Below, piece after piece: positions 1 to 10,410 of a stretch of DNA of 59,613 nucleotides. The notes below the pieces were generated by a model that saw nothing but the letters and a program-made list of their open reading frames with translations, was not told the DNA's origin and did not search any database. The DNA comes from Nostocales cyanobacterium LEGE 12452 (lineage in GTDB: Bacteria; Cyanobacteriota; Cyanobacteriia; Cyanobacteriales; Nostocaceae), in the NCBI GenBank assembly GCA_015206945.1, contig JADEXV010000015.1:1-59613 (forward strand). The letters run 5' to 3'. The translations under genes were made by a program, and so were the position numbers. Every line of letters starts with the position of its first letter. The stretch's first letter is position 1.

Positions 1-102
1 GTAGAGGTCTAGATTGCATTGTCCTGTGGATGGTTTAGTAATTTCTCTAATTGTCCGATACCTAGAAAGTAGACGACCCCTATTTATGAATTCACTATTT
101 TG

Positions 103-527
103 TTATTTTGTCAATGCGTAAGTCCTAAAACCTTTTATATCTCGCTGTTCACAAACTGCTAATGATGCGTTGACGTCAACTTCAATGAAATGTGGAATAC
201 TTTGGCGCACTTCTTCCCGAATTTCGCGGTATGGTAAAATGGCCGAAACCAATACAATTACATTATTTCTGGCAAGAAGTTGAGATACAAAACCAATGCG
301 CCTAATATTCTCCTCTCGATCCTCTTTACTGAAACCGAATCCTTTGCATAGGTTTTGACGTCCGCATCACCGTCCAGAACTTCAACTCTGTATCCCTGTA
401 TCCGCAGTTCCTTCTCCACGAATTGACAGATAGTAGTTTTACCTGCACCACTCAGACCAGTAAACCATACTGTTACACCATACTCTTGTTGTCTCATCCT
501 ACTTTCGTCGTACATTTTAAATGACAC
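103..527 (-). pseudogene. cysC: Adenylylsulfate (APS) kinase remnant, frameshifted and truncated
   Basis: The N-terminal part reads as an APS kinase, which phosphorylates adenylylsulfate to PAPS in sulfate assimilation: the P-loop GLSGAGKTT is followed by a VEVLDGD segment. Just after this the open frame drifts and stops near 258. In the neighbouring frame the family sequence continues (KGFGFSKEDREENIRRIG, then SQLLARNNVIVLVSA and PYREIREEVR, then FIEVDVNASLAVCEQRD). This implies a small indel around 345-365. Family similarity then ends abruptly at CEQRDIKG, about two thirds of the way along a normal protein of roughly 175-200 residues, and an unrelated tail runs to a stop at 103-105. The tail includes TGCGTAAGTCCTA-like DNA that resembles a dispersed cyanobacterial repeat end (low confidence). 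Frameshift plus lost C-terminus make this a non-functional relic. Sequencing error could explain the frameshift but not the lost end. Confidence 0.8.
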
Positions 528-1053
528 ACCAAAAAAGCTTTTTTAGGTAATTGTGGGTCAAATAGTAATTTGATTTTTATAATCCTTTTTTAGCAGGAAT
601 TTCAGCCATTGCAAGGCAACTCGTCTCAGGCTTGCTACTTTTACCTCTACTGATTTCGATTGAAAAATCGCATATTTATACGCATTTAGGCCAAAGATTT
701 AATACAAAGAATGATCATGTATATGACAGGCTACACCTACGCATTTTCTCAAGCCTAACAACGGAATTTGCCGCTATATTAACAAAACTTGATGATCGAG
801 GTTTCAAATTATTAAAGTTTTAACTAATTTTTACATTCAGTATATATACAGTTTATTTTTAAATAAAATAGTCTTTATTATAACAGTAGATTACTAAACA
901 AGATTTACCGCTAGGACATTATAAAAAACTAAGTTCAAAATATCCGCAAAGTTATATCCAGTATAGCTTGATGGCGGCACGACCCATTATCTGGGGGCGA
1001 TTCTTTTAGGTGCTGTTTCTGGTACAGGCTTGTTTATTGACATTGATGGCACG

Positions 1054-1113
1054 CCTAGTAGTCTGTGCCATTAATTCTGAGAGGTTCGTAGTGAGCGATT
1101 TATCAGTCAATTT
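1054..1113. repeat. Degenerate ~60-bp direct repeat, copy 1
   Basis: This copy shares the order CCTAGT..TTTGTGCCA, then GTTCGTAGT and GCGATTTA..CTCAATTT, with the copy at 1271-1330 at roughly 75-80% identity by eye. GTTCGTAGT-GCGATTTA strings of this kind look like a dispersed non-coding cyanobacterial repeat. Confidence 0.55.
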
Positions 1114-1270
1114 CAATAGTTTTAGCCCTGACTACAAACTTTCACAACTCATCAAAACTAATGACATCAATCACTAGTACACTTTGGCATAAATTTGTTC
1201 ACCTTTAATCAGTTGCTCTGAGCAACTTGTCTGCTTAATTGAGGAGATAGCTGGATTTACGCCATGTTGT

Positions 1271-1330
1271 CCTAGTGGTTTGTGCCAGTAATTTTCGGGG
1301 TTCGTAGTTGGCGATTTACCGCTCAATTTT
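1271..1330. repeat. Degenerate ~60-bp direct repeat, copy 2
   Basis: Second copy of the repeat at 1054-1113, in the same orientation and about 217 bp downstream. It lies shortly before the TIGR03032-type gene and may form part of its 5' non-coding region. Confidence 0.55.
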
Positions 1331-1414
1331 AAGGGCTAGAGCCACTGAGTATATTTTGTATTTAACTAAGTCTAAAGTTCCTCAACAAAATTTGAAATTT
1401 AATTCAACTGATTT

Positions 1415-2518
1415 ATGTTGTCCACTTTTCCCACTACTGCCCCAGAAGAGAATAACTTAATTCAATGTGATGCCGATCAGGGATTTATCTCCTGGCTGAG
1501 TCAAGCCGGAGGCTCAGTTGCCATCACTACCTACCAAGCCGGAAAACTAGCACTAGTCGGCTGGAATGGGGAACAGATAACCATGCTGTTACGCCAATTT
1601 TCCAAACCAATGGGATTGGCAGTGAATGGTTCACGACTAGCACTGGCTAGCCATCATGAAGTCTGTTTATTAGCCAATGCCCCCGCCTTAGCTTATGAGT
1701 TTTTAGAAGACCAGCCCGGACGCTACGATGCCCTGTATTTGCCACGGGTGACATATTTTACAGGCGACCTGAACATTCACGACCTGGAATTTGGCAGAGA
1801 AGGGCTGTGGATTGTCAACACCCGCTTTTCGTGTCTTTCTACCTTGAACCCAGACTTTAGCTTTGTACCGCGCTGGCATCCGAAATTTATTTCTGAAGTA
1901 GTCCCAGAAGACCGGTGTCACCTGAATGGATTAGCGATGGTGGATGGTAAACCCAAGTATGTGACTGCCCTTGGTGCGACAGATACCGTTGGAGAATGGC
2001 GGTCGGGCAAAGCCAACGGTGGAGTCGTAGTAGAAGTAGAGAGCAATGAAATTATTGTAAATAGATTATCAATGCCCCATTCTCCAATTTGGCATGACGG
2101 GTTTTTGTGGTTACTCAACTCTGGAGCAGGGGAAATATGGCGCATTCATCCAGAATCAGGAGACAAACAAGTAGTCTGTGTACTCCCTGGATTTCTGCGA
2201 GGGTTATGCTGTATCGGGTATTACGCCCTAGTTGGACTATGCCAGATTCGAGAACGGCATATTTTCGGAGGGTTGCCCATTACCCAACGCTTTGAGCAGT
2301 TGCTTTGTGGTGTGGCAGTTGTGGATTTGCGAAATGGGCAGCAGGTGGGGATGCTGAAGTTCACCACAGGCTGTCAAGAACTTTATGATGTACAGTTTCT
2401 TGCTGGTGTACAGCGTCCGATGGTTTTGAATCAAGAACGAAAAGAAATCCGCCAAGCATTTACTGCACCAGAGTTTAACTATTGGCTGCGACCGAGTGCA
2501 GTGATTCCTAATGACTAA
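1415..2518 (+). CDS. TIGR03032 / DUF4915 family protein
   Basis: A 367-residue soluble protein that I recognise as TIGR03032-type (DUF4915). It has the family opening (FISWLSQAGGSVAITTYQAG, then KPMGLAV), the stretch FTGDLNIHDLEFGREGLWIVNTRFSCL and the core YVTALGATD. It also has PHSPIWHDGFLWLLNSGAGEI and GFLRGLCCIG. The alternating strand-rich pattern suggests a beta-propeller-like fold (inference). The biochemical role is unknown. There is no signal peptide or membrane segment. It sits 64 bp before a giant RTX protein on the same strand, so the two may be co-expressed. The ATG at 1415 is the first start in frame before the conserved region. Confidence 0.8.
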   Translation: MLSTFPTTAPEENNLIQCDADQGFISWLSQAGGSVAITTYQAGKLALVGWNGEQITMLLRQFSKPMGLAVNGSRLALASHHEVCLLANAPALAYEFLEDQPGRYDALYLPRVTYFTGDLNIHDLEFGREGLWIVNTRFSCLSTLNPDFSFVPRWHPKFISEVVPEDRCHLNGLAMVDGKPKYVTALGATDTVGEWRSGKANGGVVVEVESNEIIVNRLSMPHSPIWHDGFLWLLNSGAGEIWRIHPESGDKQVVCVLPGFLRGLCCIGYYALVGLCQIRERHIFGGLPITQRFEQLLCGVAVVDLRNGQQVGMLKFTTGCQELYDVQFLAGVQRPMVLNQERKEIRQAFTAPEFNYWLRPSAVIPND

Positions 2519-2582
2519 GGAATCTATCTAATCAGACCGTAATTGTTGAAATCAAATCTTTAGTTTTTTCAGAGGTTTTTTC

Positions 2583-5500
2583 ATGACTGAATTCCAAGTT
2601 AATACCACCACCATTGGCAATCAATCTAACTCAACAGTAGCTATAGATGCAGATGGTGACTTTGTTATTTCCTGGCAAAGTGATGGTCAAGACGGAACTA
2701 AGATATATGCCCAACGCTATAACATTGACGGGACACCTCAAGGGGACGAATTTCAAGTTAATACTGGCACTACTGGCAATCGATATAATCCCGTAATAGC
2801 GATAGATACAGATGGTGACTTTGTTATTTCCTGGCAAAGTGATAGTAAAGAAGGGATTGACATATATGCCCGACGCTACAACAATCTTGGGGTGGCTCAA
2901 GGGAGCGAATTTAAGGTTAATACCTACGCCACCAGCGACCAAGCTAATCCCATAGCAGTAGCGATGGATTCAAGTGGGGACTTTGTTATCTCTTGGATTA
3001 GTTCAGAGGAAGGGTTTAGCTATGAGATATATGCTCAACGCTACAACAATCTTGGGGTGGCTCAAGGGAGCGAATTTAAGGTTAATACCTATACCACTAG
3101 CGATCAATATAACTCTACAGTCGCGATGGATGCAGATGGTAGCTTTGTCATTTCCTGGCAAAGCTTTGGTCAGGACGGATCTAATAATGGGATATATGCC
3201 CAACGCTACAACAATCTTGGGGTGGCTCAAGGGGGCGAATTTAAGGTTAATACCTACACCACCAGCGACCAAGCTAACCCCATAGTTGCGATGAATGCAG
3301 AGGGTGACTTTGTCGTTTCTTGGCAAAGCGATGGTCAGGACGGGTCTGGTAATGGGCTATATGCCCAACTAAACGTTAACAATGGGATTCCCCCAATAAT
3401 CTCTGCTTCTGGCTCTGCACTGGCATACACCGAAAAAGCCACTATAGCCATCGACTCAGGCATCACCGTCAGCGACTTAGACTCCCCCAACCTAGCTAGT
3501 GCCACCGTCAGCATTACCAGTGGTTTCGCCTCTGCTCAAGACACCCTCGCCTTCACCAACCAAAATGGGATTACGGGCAGCTACGACAGCACCACAGGTG
3601 TTTTAACCTTAACTGGTAGTTCCACTGTTGCTAACTATCAAGCCGCACTACGTTCTATTACTTATACCAACAACAGTGATAATCCCAGTCTTACACCTCG
3701 TACCATCAGCTTTATAGTTAATGATGGGGCTGCTAATAGTACTGCCATTACTCGCGATATTAATATTACGGCGGTGAATGATGCACCTGTTGCTACTGCC
3801 ACCAACTCTGCTTTGGCATACACTGAGAACGCCACTACAGTCATTGACTCAGGTATCACCGTTAGCGATGTAGACTCTGCTAACCTAGCTAGTGCCACCG
3901 TCAGCATTACCAGTGGTTTCGCCTCTGCTCAAGATACCCTCACCTTCACCAGCCAGAATGGGATTACGGGCAACTACAACAGCAGCACAGGTGTTTTAAC
4001 CTTAACTGGTAGTGCCACCATTGCTAATTATCAAACTGCACTACGTTCTGTTACTTATACGAACAGTAGTGATAACCCCAGTCTTACACCTCGTACCGTC
4101 AGCTTTGTGGTCAATGATGGGACTGATAATAGTACTGTTGTTACCCGCAATATTAATATTACGGCAGTGAACACTGCGCCCATTGCTACTGCTACCAACT
4201 CTGCTCTGGTATACACCGAGAACGCTACTACAGCCATCGATTCAGGCATCACCCTCAGCGATGAAGACTCCTCCAACCTAGCTAGTGCTACTGTCAAAAT
4301 TAGCAGTGGCTTTATTTCTGCTCAAGATACCCTCGCCTTCACCAATCAAAATGGGATTACGGGCAGCTACAACAGCACCACAGGTGTCTTAACCTTAACT
4401 GGTAGTTCCACTGTTGCTAACTATCAAACCGCACTACGTTCTATTACTTATACCAACAACAGTGATAACCCCAGTCTTACACCTCGTACCATCAGCTTTA
4501 TAGTTAATGATGGGGCTGCTAATAGTACTGCCATTACTCGCAATATTAATATTACGGCGGTGAATGATGCGCCTGTTGCTGTTAACGATAGCATCACCAC
4601 AAAAAGAAACATACCCGTTATTATTAGTGCTACTACTCTGTTAAGCAATGATAAAGATGTCGATGTTAGTGATGTTTTGAGTATTACTGGCTTCACCCAA
4701 CCTAGCCAAGGAAGCTTAGTTAACAACAACGACGGTACCTACACTTATACCCCTGCCCAAAACTATTATGGCTTCGATAGCTTCACTTACAGTATAAGTG
4801 ATGGGCACGGAGGCAATAGTACTGCTACCGTCAACTTGACTATTAATCAATACAATGTGATTAATGGTACTTTAGGTGCAGACAACCTGAATGGTACAGT
4901 CAATATAGATGTCATCTCAGGATTGCAGGGCAATGACACGCTCCAAGGACTAGGTGATAATGACACTCTTGATGGCGCCGATGGAAATGATTCCTTAGAT
5001 GGTGGTGCAGGAATTGACAGTCTCATCGGTGGTAAAGGCAATGATATTTATATCGTAGACAACCTGAACGATATTATTCTTGAAAGCTTAAATGCAGGCA
5101 CAGATTTAGTTAAGTCTTCCGTGAGTTGGGTGTTGGGAAATAACCTGGAGAACTTGACCCTGACTGGAAGTGGTGCAATCAATGGTACTGGTAACAGCTT
5201 TAATAACATCTTGATTGGTAATACTGGCGCTAACATCTTAAATGGAGAAAATGGCAACGATAACCTCTTTGGTGATTCAGATAATGACACCTTGTTGGGT
5301 GGTGCAAGCAATGATACCTTAGATGGCGGTTTAGGAGCTGATAGTCTCAATGGTGGAGTCGGCAATGATATTTATATCGTAGACAACCTGAACGATATTA
5401 TTATTGAAGGCTTAAATGCAGGCACAGATTTAGTTAAATCTTCGGTAAGTTGGGTGTTGGGAAATAACCTGGAGAACTTGACCCTGGCTGGAAGTGGGGT

Positions 5501-6653
5501 AATCAATGGTACTGGTAACAGCCTTAATAACATCTTGATTGGCAATACTGGCGCTAACATCTTGAATGGAGAAGATGGCAACGATAGCCTCTTTGGTAGC
5601 TCAGGTAATGACACCTTGTTAGGCAGCGCAGGTGATGACACCTTGGATGGAGGTTTAGGATCTGATAGTCTTAATGGTGGAGCTGGCAATGACATTTACA
5701 CTGTAGACAACTTAAACGACTCGATTATTGAAGGCTTAAATTCAGGCACAGATTTAATTAAGTCTTCGGTGAATTGGGTGTTGGCAGATAACCTGGAAAA
5801 CTTGACTTTGACTGGAAGTGGGGTAATCAATGGTACTGGTAATAGCCTTAATAACATCCTGACGGGAAATAGTGGTGCTAACACGTTGAATGGAATTGAT
5901 GGCAACGATAGCCTCTTTGGTAGCTCAGGTAATGACACCTTGTTAGGCGGTGTAGGTGATGACTCCTTGAATGGAGGTGTAGGGACTGACAGTCTTTATG
6001 GTGGACTCGGTAATGACATTTACACTGTAGACAACGTAAATGACTTGATTGTTGAAGACTTAAATGGAGGTACAGATTTAGTCAATTCTTCGGTAAATTG
6101 GGTGTTGGGAAATAACCTAGAGAATTTGACTCTGACTGGAACCGGGGCAATCAGTGGTACTGGTAACATCTTCAATAACATCCTGATGGGAAATAATGCT
6201 GCTAACACATTAACAGGAGCAGATGGCAATGATAGCCTCTTTGGTAACTCAGGCAATGACACCTTGTTCGGTAGTGCAGGTGACGATTTAATCGCTGGTG
6301 GAGTTGGTCGAGATGTATTGACTGGTGAAACTGGGCAAGATAGCTTCAACCTAACTGGTACCCGTATTGGAGGGTATGATACGATCGCTGATTTTACTCT
6401 TGGAGAGGATACTATCTTGATTTCCAAGGCTGAATTCGGACTGGTTCAATCTCAAAATACTACGCTCGATTCAGGCCTGTTTCGACTTGGTACCACTGCG
6501 ATCGCAGCGAGCGATCGTTTTATGTACGATCAAACTACGGGTAATCTTTTCTTTGACGCGGATGGAACTGGTAAGACTGCACAAGTTCTTCAAATTGCCC
6601 AGTTCTCCAATCAGGTGGCGCTTAGTAGTGCAAATATTACTATCATTGCCTAA
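2583..6653 (+). CDS. Large RTX-type calcium-binding repeat protein with cadherin-like domains
   Basis: A 1356-residue protein made almost entirely of repeats. Residues 1-270 hold five copies of a ~50-residue unit with core DGDFVISWQSDGQDG..IYAQRYN. Residues ~276-650 hold three ~120-residue cadherin-like units (SALAYTENAT, SGITVSD.DS, ITAVNDAP). Residues ~655-757 form another Ig/cadherin-like unit (SLVNNNDGTYTYTPAQNYYG). From ~760 onward come GNDTLxGGxGxDxL calcium-binding nonapeptides, arranged in four ~108-residue (324-bp) blocks each starting GNDIYxVDNLND. The C-terminus (DTIADFTLGEDTILIS) resembles the target end of type I secreted RTX proteins. There is no N-terminal signal peptide, as expected for that route. 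It is probably an extracellular surface or matrix protein, with ligand unknown. No type I secretion genes are adjacent. Several antisense open frames over it are artefacts of the repeats. Confidence 0.9.
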   Translation: MTEFQVNTTTIGNQSNSTVAIDADGDFVISWQSDGQDGTKIYAQRYNIDGTPQGDEFQVNTGTTGNRYNPVIAIDTDGDFVISWQSDSKEGIDIYARRYNNLGVAQGSEFKVNTYATSDQANPIAVAMDSSGDFVISWISSEEGFSYEIYAQRYNNLGVAQGSEFKVNTYTTSDQYNSTVAMDADGSFVISWQSFGQDGSNNGIYAQRYNNLGVAQGGEFKVNTYTTSDQANPIVAMNAEGDFVVSWQSDGQDGSGNGLYAQLNVNNGIPPIISASGSALAYTEKATIAIDSGITVSDLDSPNLASATVSITSGFASAQDTLAFTNQNGITGSYDSTTGVLTLTGSSTVANYQAALRSITYTNNSDNPSLTPRTISFIVNDGAANSTAITRDINITAVNDAPVATATNSALAYTENATTVIDSGITVSDVDSANLASATVSITSGFASAQDTLTFTSQNGITGNYNSSTGVLTLTGSATIANYQTALRSVTYTNSSDNPSLTPRTVSFVVNDGTDNSTVVTRNINITAVNTAPIATATNSALVYTENATTAIDSGITLSDEDSSNLASATVKISSGFISAQDTLAFTNQNGITGSYNSTTGVLTLTGSSTVANYQTALRSITYTNNSDNPSLTPRTISFIVNDGAANSTAITRNINITAVNDAPVAVNDSITTKRNIPVIISATTLLSNDKDVDVSDVLSITGFTQPSQGSLVNNNDGTYTYTPAQNYYGFDSFTYSISDGHGGNSTATVNLTINQYNVINGTLGADNLNGTVNIDVISGLQGNDTLQGLGDNDTLDGADGNDSLDGGAGIDSLIGGKGNDIYIVDNLNDIILESLNAGTDLVKSSVSWVLGNNLENLTLTGSGAINGTGNSFNNILIGNTGANILNGENGNDNLFGDSDNDTLLGGASNDTLDGGLGADSLNGGVGNDIYIVDNLNDIIIEGLNAGTDLVKSSVSWVLGNNLENLTLAGSGVINGTGNSLNNILIGNTGANILNGEDGNDSLFGSSGNDTLLGSAGDDTLDGGLGSDSLNGGAGNDIYTVDNLNDSIIEGLNSGTDLIKSSVNWVLADNLENLTLTGSGVINGTGNSLNNILTGNSGANTLNGIDGNDSLFGSSGNDTLLGGVGDDSLNGGVGTDSLYGGLGNDIYTVDNVNDLIVEDLNGGTDLVNSSVNWVLGNNLENLTLTGTGAISGTGNIFNNILMGNNAANTLTGADGNDSLFGNSGNDTLFGSAGDDLIAGGVGRDVLTGETGQDSFNLTGTRIGGYDTIADFTLGEDTILISKAEFGLVQSQNTTLDSGLFRLGTTAIAASDRFMYDQTTGNLFFDADGTGKTAQVLQIAQFSNQVALSSANITIIA

Positions 6654-6681
6654 CGCAAGCTAAACTATAGCAAGCATCAAG

Positions 6682-6727
6682 AGATTATCCAGTAAGAGAC
6701 AGAGCAACTCTTGCTGGGTAATCTTTT
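6682..6727 (+). terminator. Rho-independent terminator after RTX gene
   Basis: A 17-bp stem (AGATTATCCAGTAAGAG pairing with CTCTTGCTGGGTAATCT; the two non-Watson-Crick positions are G-U compatible) has a loop of about 9 nt and is followed by TTTT. It begins 28 bp after the stop of the RTX gene. Confidence 0.8.
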
Positions 6728-6764
6728 ATAAATACACATTTGAGTGTAATACAACTATAAACTT

Positions 6765-7199
6765 TTAACTTTCCTCTTGAGAATAACCATTTTTCTCACG
6801 TTTGAGGCTTTCTTCTAAGGCTTGAATTTGTTCGCGTCTGGCTTCTAACTCTAAAGAACGCCTTGCTAAGTCTTGGTTTTGCAACGTCAGGGATTGTCGC
6901 CAATGTTCTGCTCGCTCGGCTTCGTGCTGCAAAAATTCTGGGGTAATGCCGATGGTGAGGTAGTTTTGTACCAGATGAAGTACCCAGTTGGTAGCGTCTT
7001 CTATTCTTTCAATATCGCCTGTAGGAGAAAGTTCGACTAGAACAAGCAAGTTCTCACTCATGATCTTTCCCTTTCCCAGCAGAATGAAAGCTTCTTCGGG
7101 AATTATTGCCCACAAGTTATCAGCTTCTTGACGTGCCAACAAGCGTAACTGGTGCTGCTCTAAAAAATCATTTTTACGCACCTGGGCTAGATATAGCAT
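6765..7199 (-). CDS. Conserved hypothetical protein with C-terminal coiled coil
   Basis: A 144-residue protein of unknown function. Residues 1-100 look like a mixed alpha/beta domain (NLWAIIPEEAF, VLVELSPTGDIERIEDATNWVLHLVQNYL). Residues ~105-140 form a charged heptad-rich helix (LEARREQIQALEESLKREK). No signal peptide or membrane helix is visible. It lies downstream of valS in the same direction with a 160-bp AT-rich gap, so co-transcription is possible but not shown. I do not recognise a named family and offer no function. Confidence 0.7.
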   Translation of the reverse strand: MLYLAQVRKNDFLEQHQLRLLARQEADNLWAIIPEEAFILLGKGKIMSENLLVLVELSPTGDIERIEDATNWVLHLVQNYLTIGITPEFLQHEAERAEHWRQSLTLQNQDLARRSLELEARREQIQALEESLKREKNGYSQEES

Positions 7200-7361
7200 G
7201 AGGGTCGCTTCGCTCCAATTAAAAATTAAAAATTAAAAAAATTTAATAAAATAATAAGTTCCAGAATTGAGATTTGGATCTTGTCAATTGGTAACGGGTA
7301 ATTGGGAATTATTGACAGTCCTATTACCCATTACAGTTATCCTAAGCCACGCAGGCGATCG

Positions 7362-10346
7362 CTAGGACAATCCCTGAAGGCGATCGCGCAAAATTTCTGC
7401 TTGCTTCTGTGCTTCTGCTAAGGCATCACGCGCCCCCTGTACCACATCAGCCCTAGCTCTATCTACGAAACTAGGATTGTTTAATCTGGTACTCAGGGAT
7501 TGAACTTCGGCTTCAGCTTTACTCAAGCTCTTTTCTAGCTTGGCACGCACAGCTTCAATATCTACCACACCGCTTAGAGGAATTAGCACCTGTATTGTAC
7601 CAATTACACCTGCGATCGCATTTTCTGGTTCTTGTGGTTGTTCTAATTCTCTCTGCGGGAAAAATCGGCTCCATAACCTAAGTCTTGCTTGAGCAGTGAG
7701 TAAATTTTGGCTAACAAACCACGCTGTGTAACCAAAACCAACTATTTCAAAGAAAGTTCCGACGATGGGAATGTCATCAATGGCATTTCCCGCAGCTAAA
7801 CCCAATCTACCAAAGACAATAGCGACGATAATTAAGCCAATTGTCTTCAAACCCCTCTGAGGTTTTTTCGCAGCAACAGTTTGGTTTTCTTGCTTGTCGG
7901 TGATAGTTAAAGTCTCAACCTTCGCCAAATCTTTAATATAAGACTGTCCAGCCGTGAGAACTTCCCGCTCTTTTTGGCTTTCAGTTTGCAAATTCGCTGT
8001 CACCTTTACCCCAGGCTTAATATCCGCCTCAGCTCGCAAATTCCGAATTGTGCGGATAGTAGCAATGAGTAATTCAAACTGCTCTTCTAAAGCTGAATCA
8101 ATTAACTTTGCATCTACCTGCGGATAGATTTGTAATGGTAAAGTTTGCGGGGAATCTGCTGGTTGTTGGGTGAGAGTTTGCCAAATTTCTTCGGTAATAT
8201 GAGGCATCAACGGATGAAGTAGTTTTAAAATTCCTTCCAATATGTAGCCGAGAGTTTGCTGTGCTACCCGCCGCGATACTGGATCGGCATCTGCTTGCAA
8301 TCTGGATTTCACCAGTTCAATATACTGGTCGCAGAAATCACCCCAGATGAATTCGTAGAGTCCTTTTGCTGCTTCCCCTAAACCGTAATTATCGATGTAA
8401 TTCGTGGTTTGTTTGACAACTTGATGATACCGCGAGATAATCCAGCGATCGCTCAATTCGGTAGCTACTGGATTCCCCAATTGTTGCGGCGTTTGTCCAT
8501 CCAAATTCATCATCACAAATCGGGCAGCGTTCCACAACTTATTTGCAAAGTTGCGCGATGCCTCCACCGATGCCGATTCATCCTTTTTGCGATCGTATTC
8601 TAAGCGGATATCTTGACCAGCACCAGCTACTTCTCTAATTAAGGTATAGCGCAGGGCATCAGTACCATATTTGTCAATTAATAACAACGGGTCAATGCCA
8701 TTACCTTTGCTCTTAGACATCTTTTGGCCTTTTTCATCCAGCACTAAGCCGTGGATGTAAACTGTTTGGAAAGGCATTTGCTGCGTAAAATGCCCAGCCA
8801 TCATAGTCATTCTGGCTACCCAGAAAAAGATGATGTCAAAGCCTGTCACCAAAGTAGTAGTCGGGTAGTAAGTCGCTAAATCTTGAGTTTGTTCCGGCCA
8901 GCCCAAAGTCGAAAACGGCCAGAGTCCAGAAGAGAACCAAGTATCTAGCACATCTGGGTCTTGTTCTAACTTGACATTTTCGCCAAATTGCGATCTAGCT
9001 TTTTCCCAAGCTTCAGTTTCCGATTTTGCCACTACAAACGGCGTATTATCAGTAATTTGCCCATCCGTTTCACTGATAGCGTACCAAGCCGGAATTTGGT
9101 GTCCCCACCATAATTGGCGAGAGATACACCAATCTTTGAGTTTTACTAGCCAATCACGATAAACCTTAGTCCAGCGTTGGGGGACAAACTCTGGAGAAGT
9201 TTGCTGGTCGAGAAATTCGAGAGTGTTGTCAGCTAGGGGGCGAATTTTGACGAACCACTGAGTTGAGAGAAGGGGTTCAATAGGTACTTTACCGCGATCG
9301 CTGTAGGGAACGGTATGCTTATAATCTTCAATCTTCACCAAAAAGCCATCTGCTTCTAGGCGAGAAACCACATTTTTTCTCGCAACAAAGCGGTCTTGTC
9401 CTTGAAACTCCCCGGCGTTGGCGTTGAGAGTGCCGTCTTTGTTCATAATGTTGATTAACGGCAGATTGTGACGCTTACCCATGTCAAAATCGTTCGGGTC
9501 ATGGGCGGGAGTTACCTTCACGCAACCCGTGCCGAAAGTCGGGTCAACAAATTCATCGCCAATGATGGGAATTTCTCGTTGTAGAATAGGCAGAGTTAAA
9601 GTTTTGCCAATGAGATGTTTGTAGCGATCGTCATTGGGATTAACTGCTACCGCCGTATCACCCAGCATCGTTTCTGGTCGAGTTGTCGCCACCTCTACAA
9701 AACCGGAACCATCGGTAAGGGGATAGCGGAAGTGCCAGAGATTTCCATTAACCTCTTGATTTTCCACTTCTACATCAGACACAGCCGATTGGGAAGCTGG
9801 ACACCAGTTAACTAAATATTCTCCACGATAAATTAAGCCTTCCTCGTAAAGGCGGGTAAATGCCTCGACAACAGCTTTGGATAAACCCTCATCCAGAGTA
9901 AACCTTTCCCGTGACCAGTCCACTGAGACACCCAAGCGTCGTAGCTGATTCAGAATTGTTCCTTCAGACTCCGCTTTCCATTGCCAAGCGCGTTCTAGGA
10001 ATTTTTCGCGCCCCAATTCGTAACGAGTCTTACCCTCTGTTTTGAGTTGCTTTTCCAGCATACTATGCACAGCGATGCTGGCGTGGTCAGTTCCGGGTAG
10101 CCACAGGGTATTGCGTCCCTGCATCCGGTGGTAGCGCACGAGGGTATCAATTAAGGCACTTTCAAAGGCGTGACCCATGTGTAAGCTGCCGGTGACATTC
10201 GGGGGGGGAATGACGATGCAGTAGGGTTCGCCGCCTTTGTTGGGGTCAGCTTTGTAAACTTGGTTGTCTTCCCAGAATTTTTGCCATTTGGCTTCGGTGG
10301 AAAAGGGGTCGTAGAGACTGGGGAGATTGGGAATGGTTGCGGTCAT
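7362..10346 (-). CDS. valS: Valyl-tRNA synthetase with CAAD membrane domain
   Basis: Charges tRNA-Val with valine. The class I signatures are HMGH at residues 56-59 (after PPPNVTGSL) and KMSKS near 541-545. The editing domain ([17 protein letters not shown]) and anticodon-binding domain are present. Residues ~823-905 are an insertion absent from ordinary Val[22 protein letters not shown], then [21 protein letters not shown]. These two hydrophobic helices match the CAAD domain known from some cyanobacterial aminoacyl-tRNA synthetases, where it anchors the enzyme to thylakoid membranes. The C-terminal coiled-coil arm (~908-994) follows, so CAAD lies between the anticodon domain and the arm. The ATG start is directly before the conserved N-terminus. 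Confidence 0.97.
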   Translation of the reverse strand: MTATIPNLPSLYDPFSTEAKWQKFWEDNQVYKADPNKGGEPYCIVIPPPNVTGSLHMGHAFESALIDTLVRYHRMQGRNTLWLPGTDHASIAVHSMLEKQLKTEGKTRYELGREKFLERAWQWKAESEGTILNQLRRLGVSVDWSRERFTLDEGLSKAVVEAFTRLYEEGLIYRGEYLVNWCPASQSAVSDVEVENQEVNGNLWHFRYPLTDGSGFVEVATTRPETMLGDTAVAVNPNDDRYKHLIGKTLTLPILQREIPIIGDEFVDPTFGTGCVKVTPAHDPNDFDMGKRHNLPLINIMNKDGTLNANAGEFQGQDRFVARKNVVSRLEADGFLVKIEDYKHTVPYSDRGKVPIEPLLSTQWFVKIRPLADNTLEFLDQQTSPEFVPQRWTKVYRDWLVKLKDWCISRQLWWGHQIPAWYAISETDGQITDNTPFVVAKSETEAWEKARSQFGENVKLEQDPDVLDTWFSSGLWPFSTLGWPEQTQDLATYYPTTTLVTGFDIIFFWVARMTMMAGHFTQQMPFQTVYIHGLVLDEKGQKMSKSKGNGIDPLLLIDKYGTDALRYTLIREVAGAGQDIRLEYDRKKDESASVEASRNFANKLWNAARFVMMNLDGQTPQQLGNPVATELSDRWIISRYHQVVKQTTNYIDNYGLGEAAKGLYEFIWGDFCDQYIELVKSRLQADADPVSRRVAQQTLGYILEGILKLLHPLMPHITEEIWQTLTQQPADSPQTLPLQIYPQVDAKLIDSALEEQFELLIATIRTIRNLRAEADIKPGVKVTANLQTESQKEREVLTAGQSYIKDLAKVETLTITDKQENQTVAAKKPQRGLKTIGLIIVAIVFGRLGLAAGNAIDDIPIVGTFFEIVGFGYTAWFVSQNLLTAQARLRLWSRFFPQRELEQPQEPENAIAGVIGTIQVLIPLSGVVDIEAVRAKLEKSLSKAEAEVQSLSTRLNNPSFVDRARADVVQGARDALAEAQKQAEILRDRLQGLS

Positions 10347-10410
10347 GCGGGAAAACTAAGGAAGGACTTTAATAAATTTTGCCATAGGGTTGGAGAGGGA
10401 TTATATGGAA

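Larger units (their letters stand above)
528..1414. other. Non-coding stretch with repeats, no supported gene
   Basis: No convincing gene is visible. A 63-codon plus-strand frame (632-823) has no recognisable features. Around 970-1060 a short frame reads GGTTHYLGAILLGAVSGTG and could be a fragment of a lost gene, but I cannot name it. The second half holds two copies of a degenerate repeat, listed separately. Confidence 0.5.

Noticed and set aside
632-823. 63-codon plus-strand frame
   Set aside because: No ribosome-binding site, domain or conservation clue; repeat-rich neighbourhood.
2631-6427. Multiple long minus-strand open frames over the RTX gene
   Set aside because: They recur with the coding repeats, have low-complexity composition and no domain; they are antisense shadows of the repeat structure.
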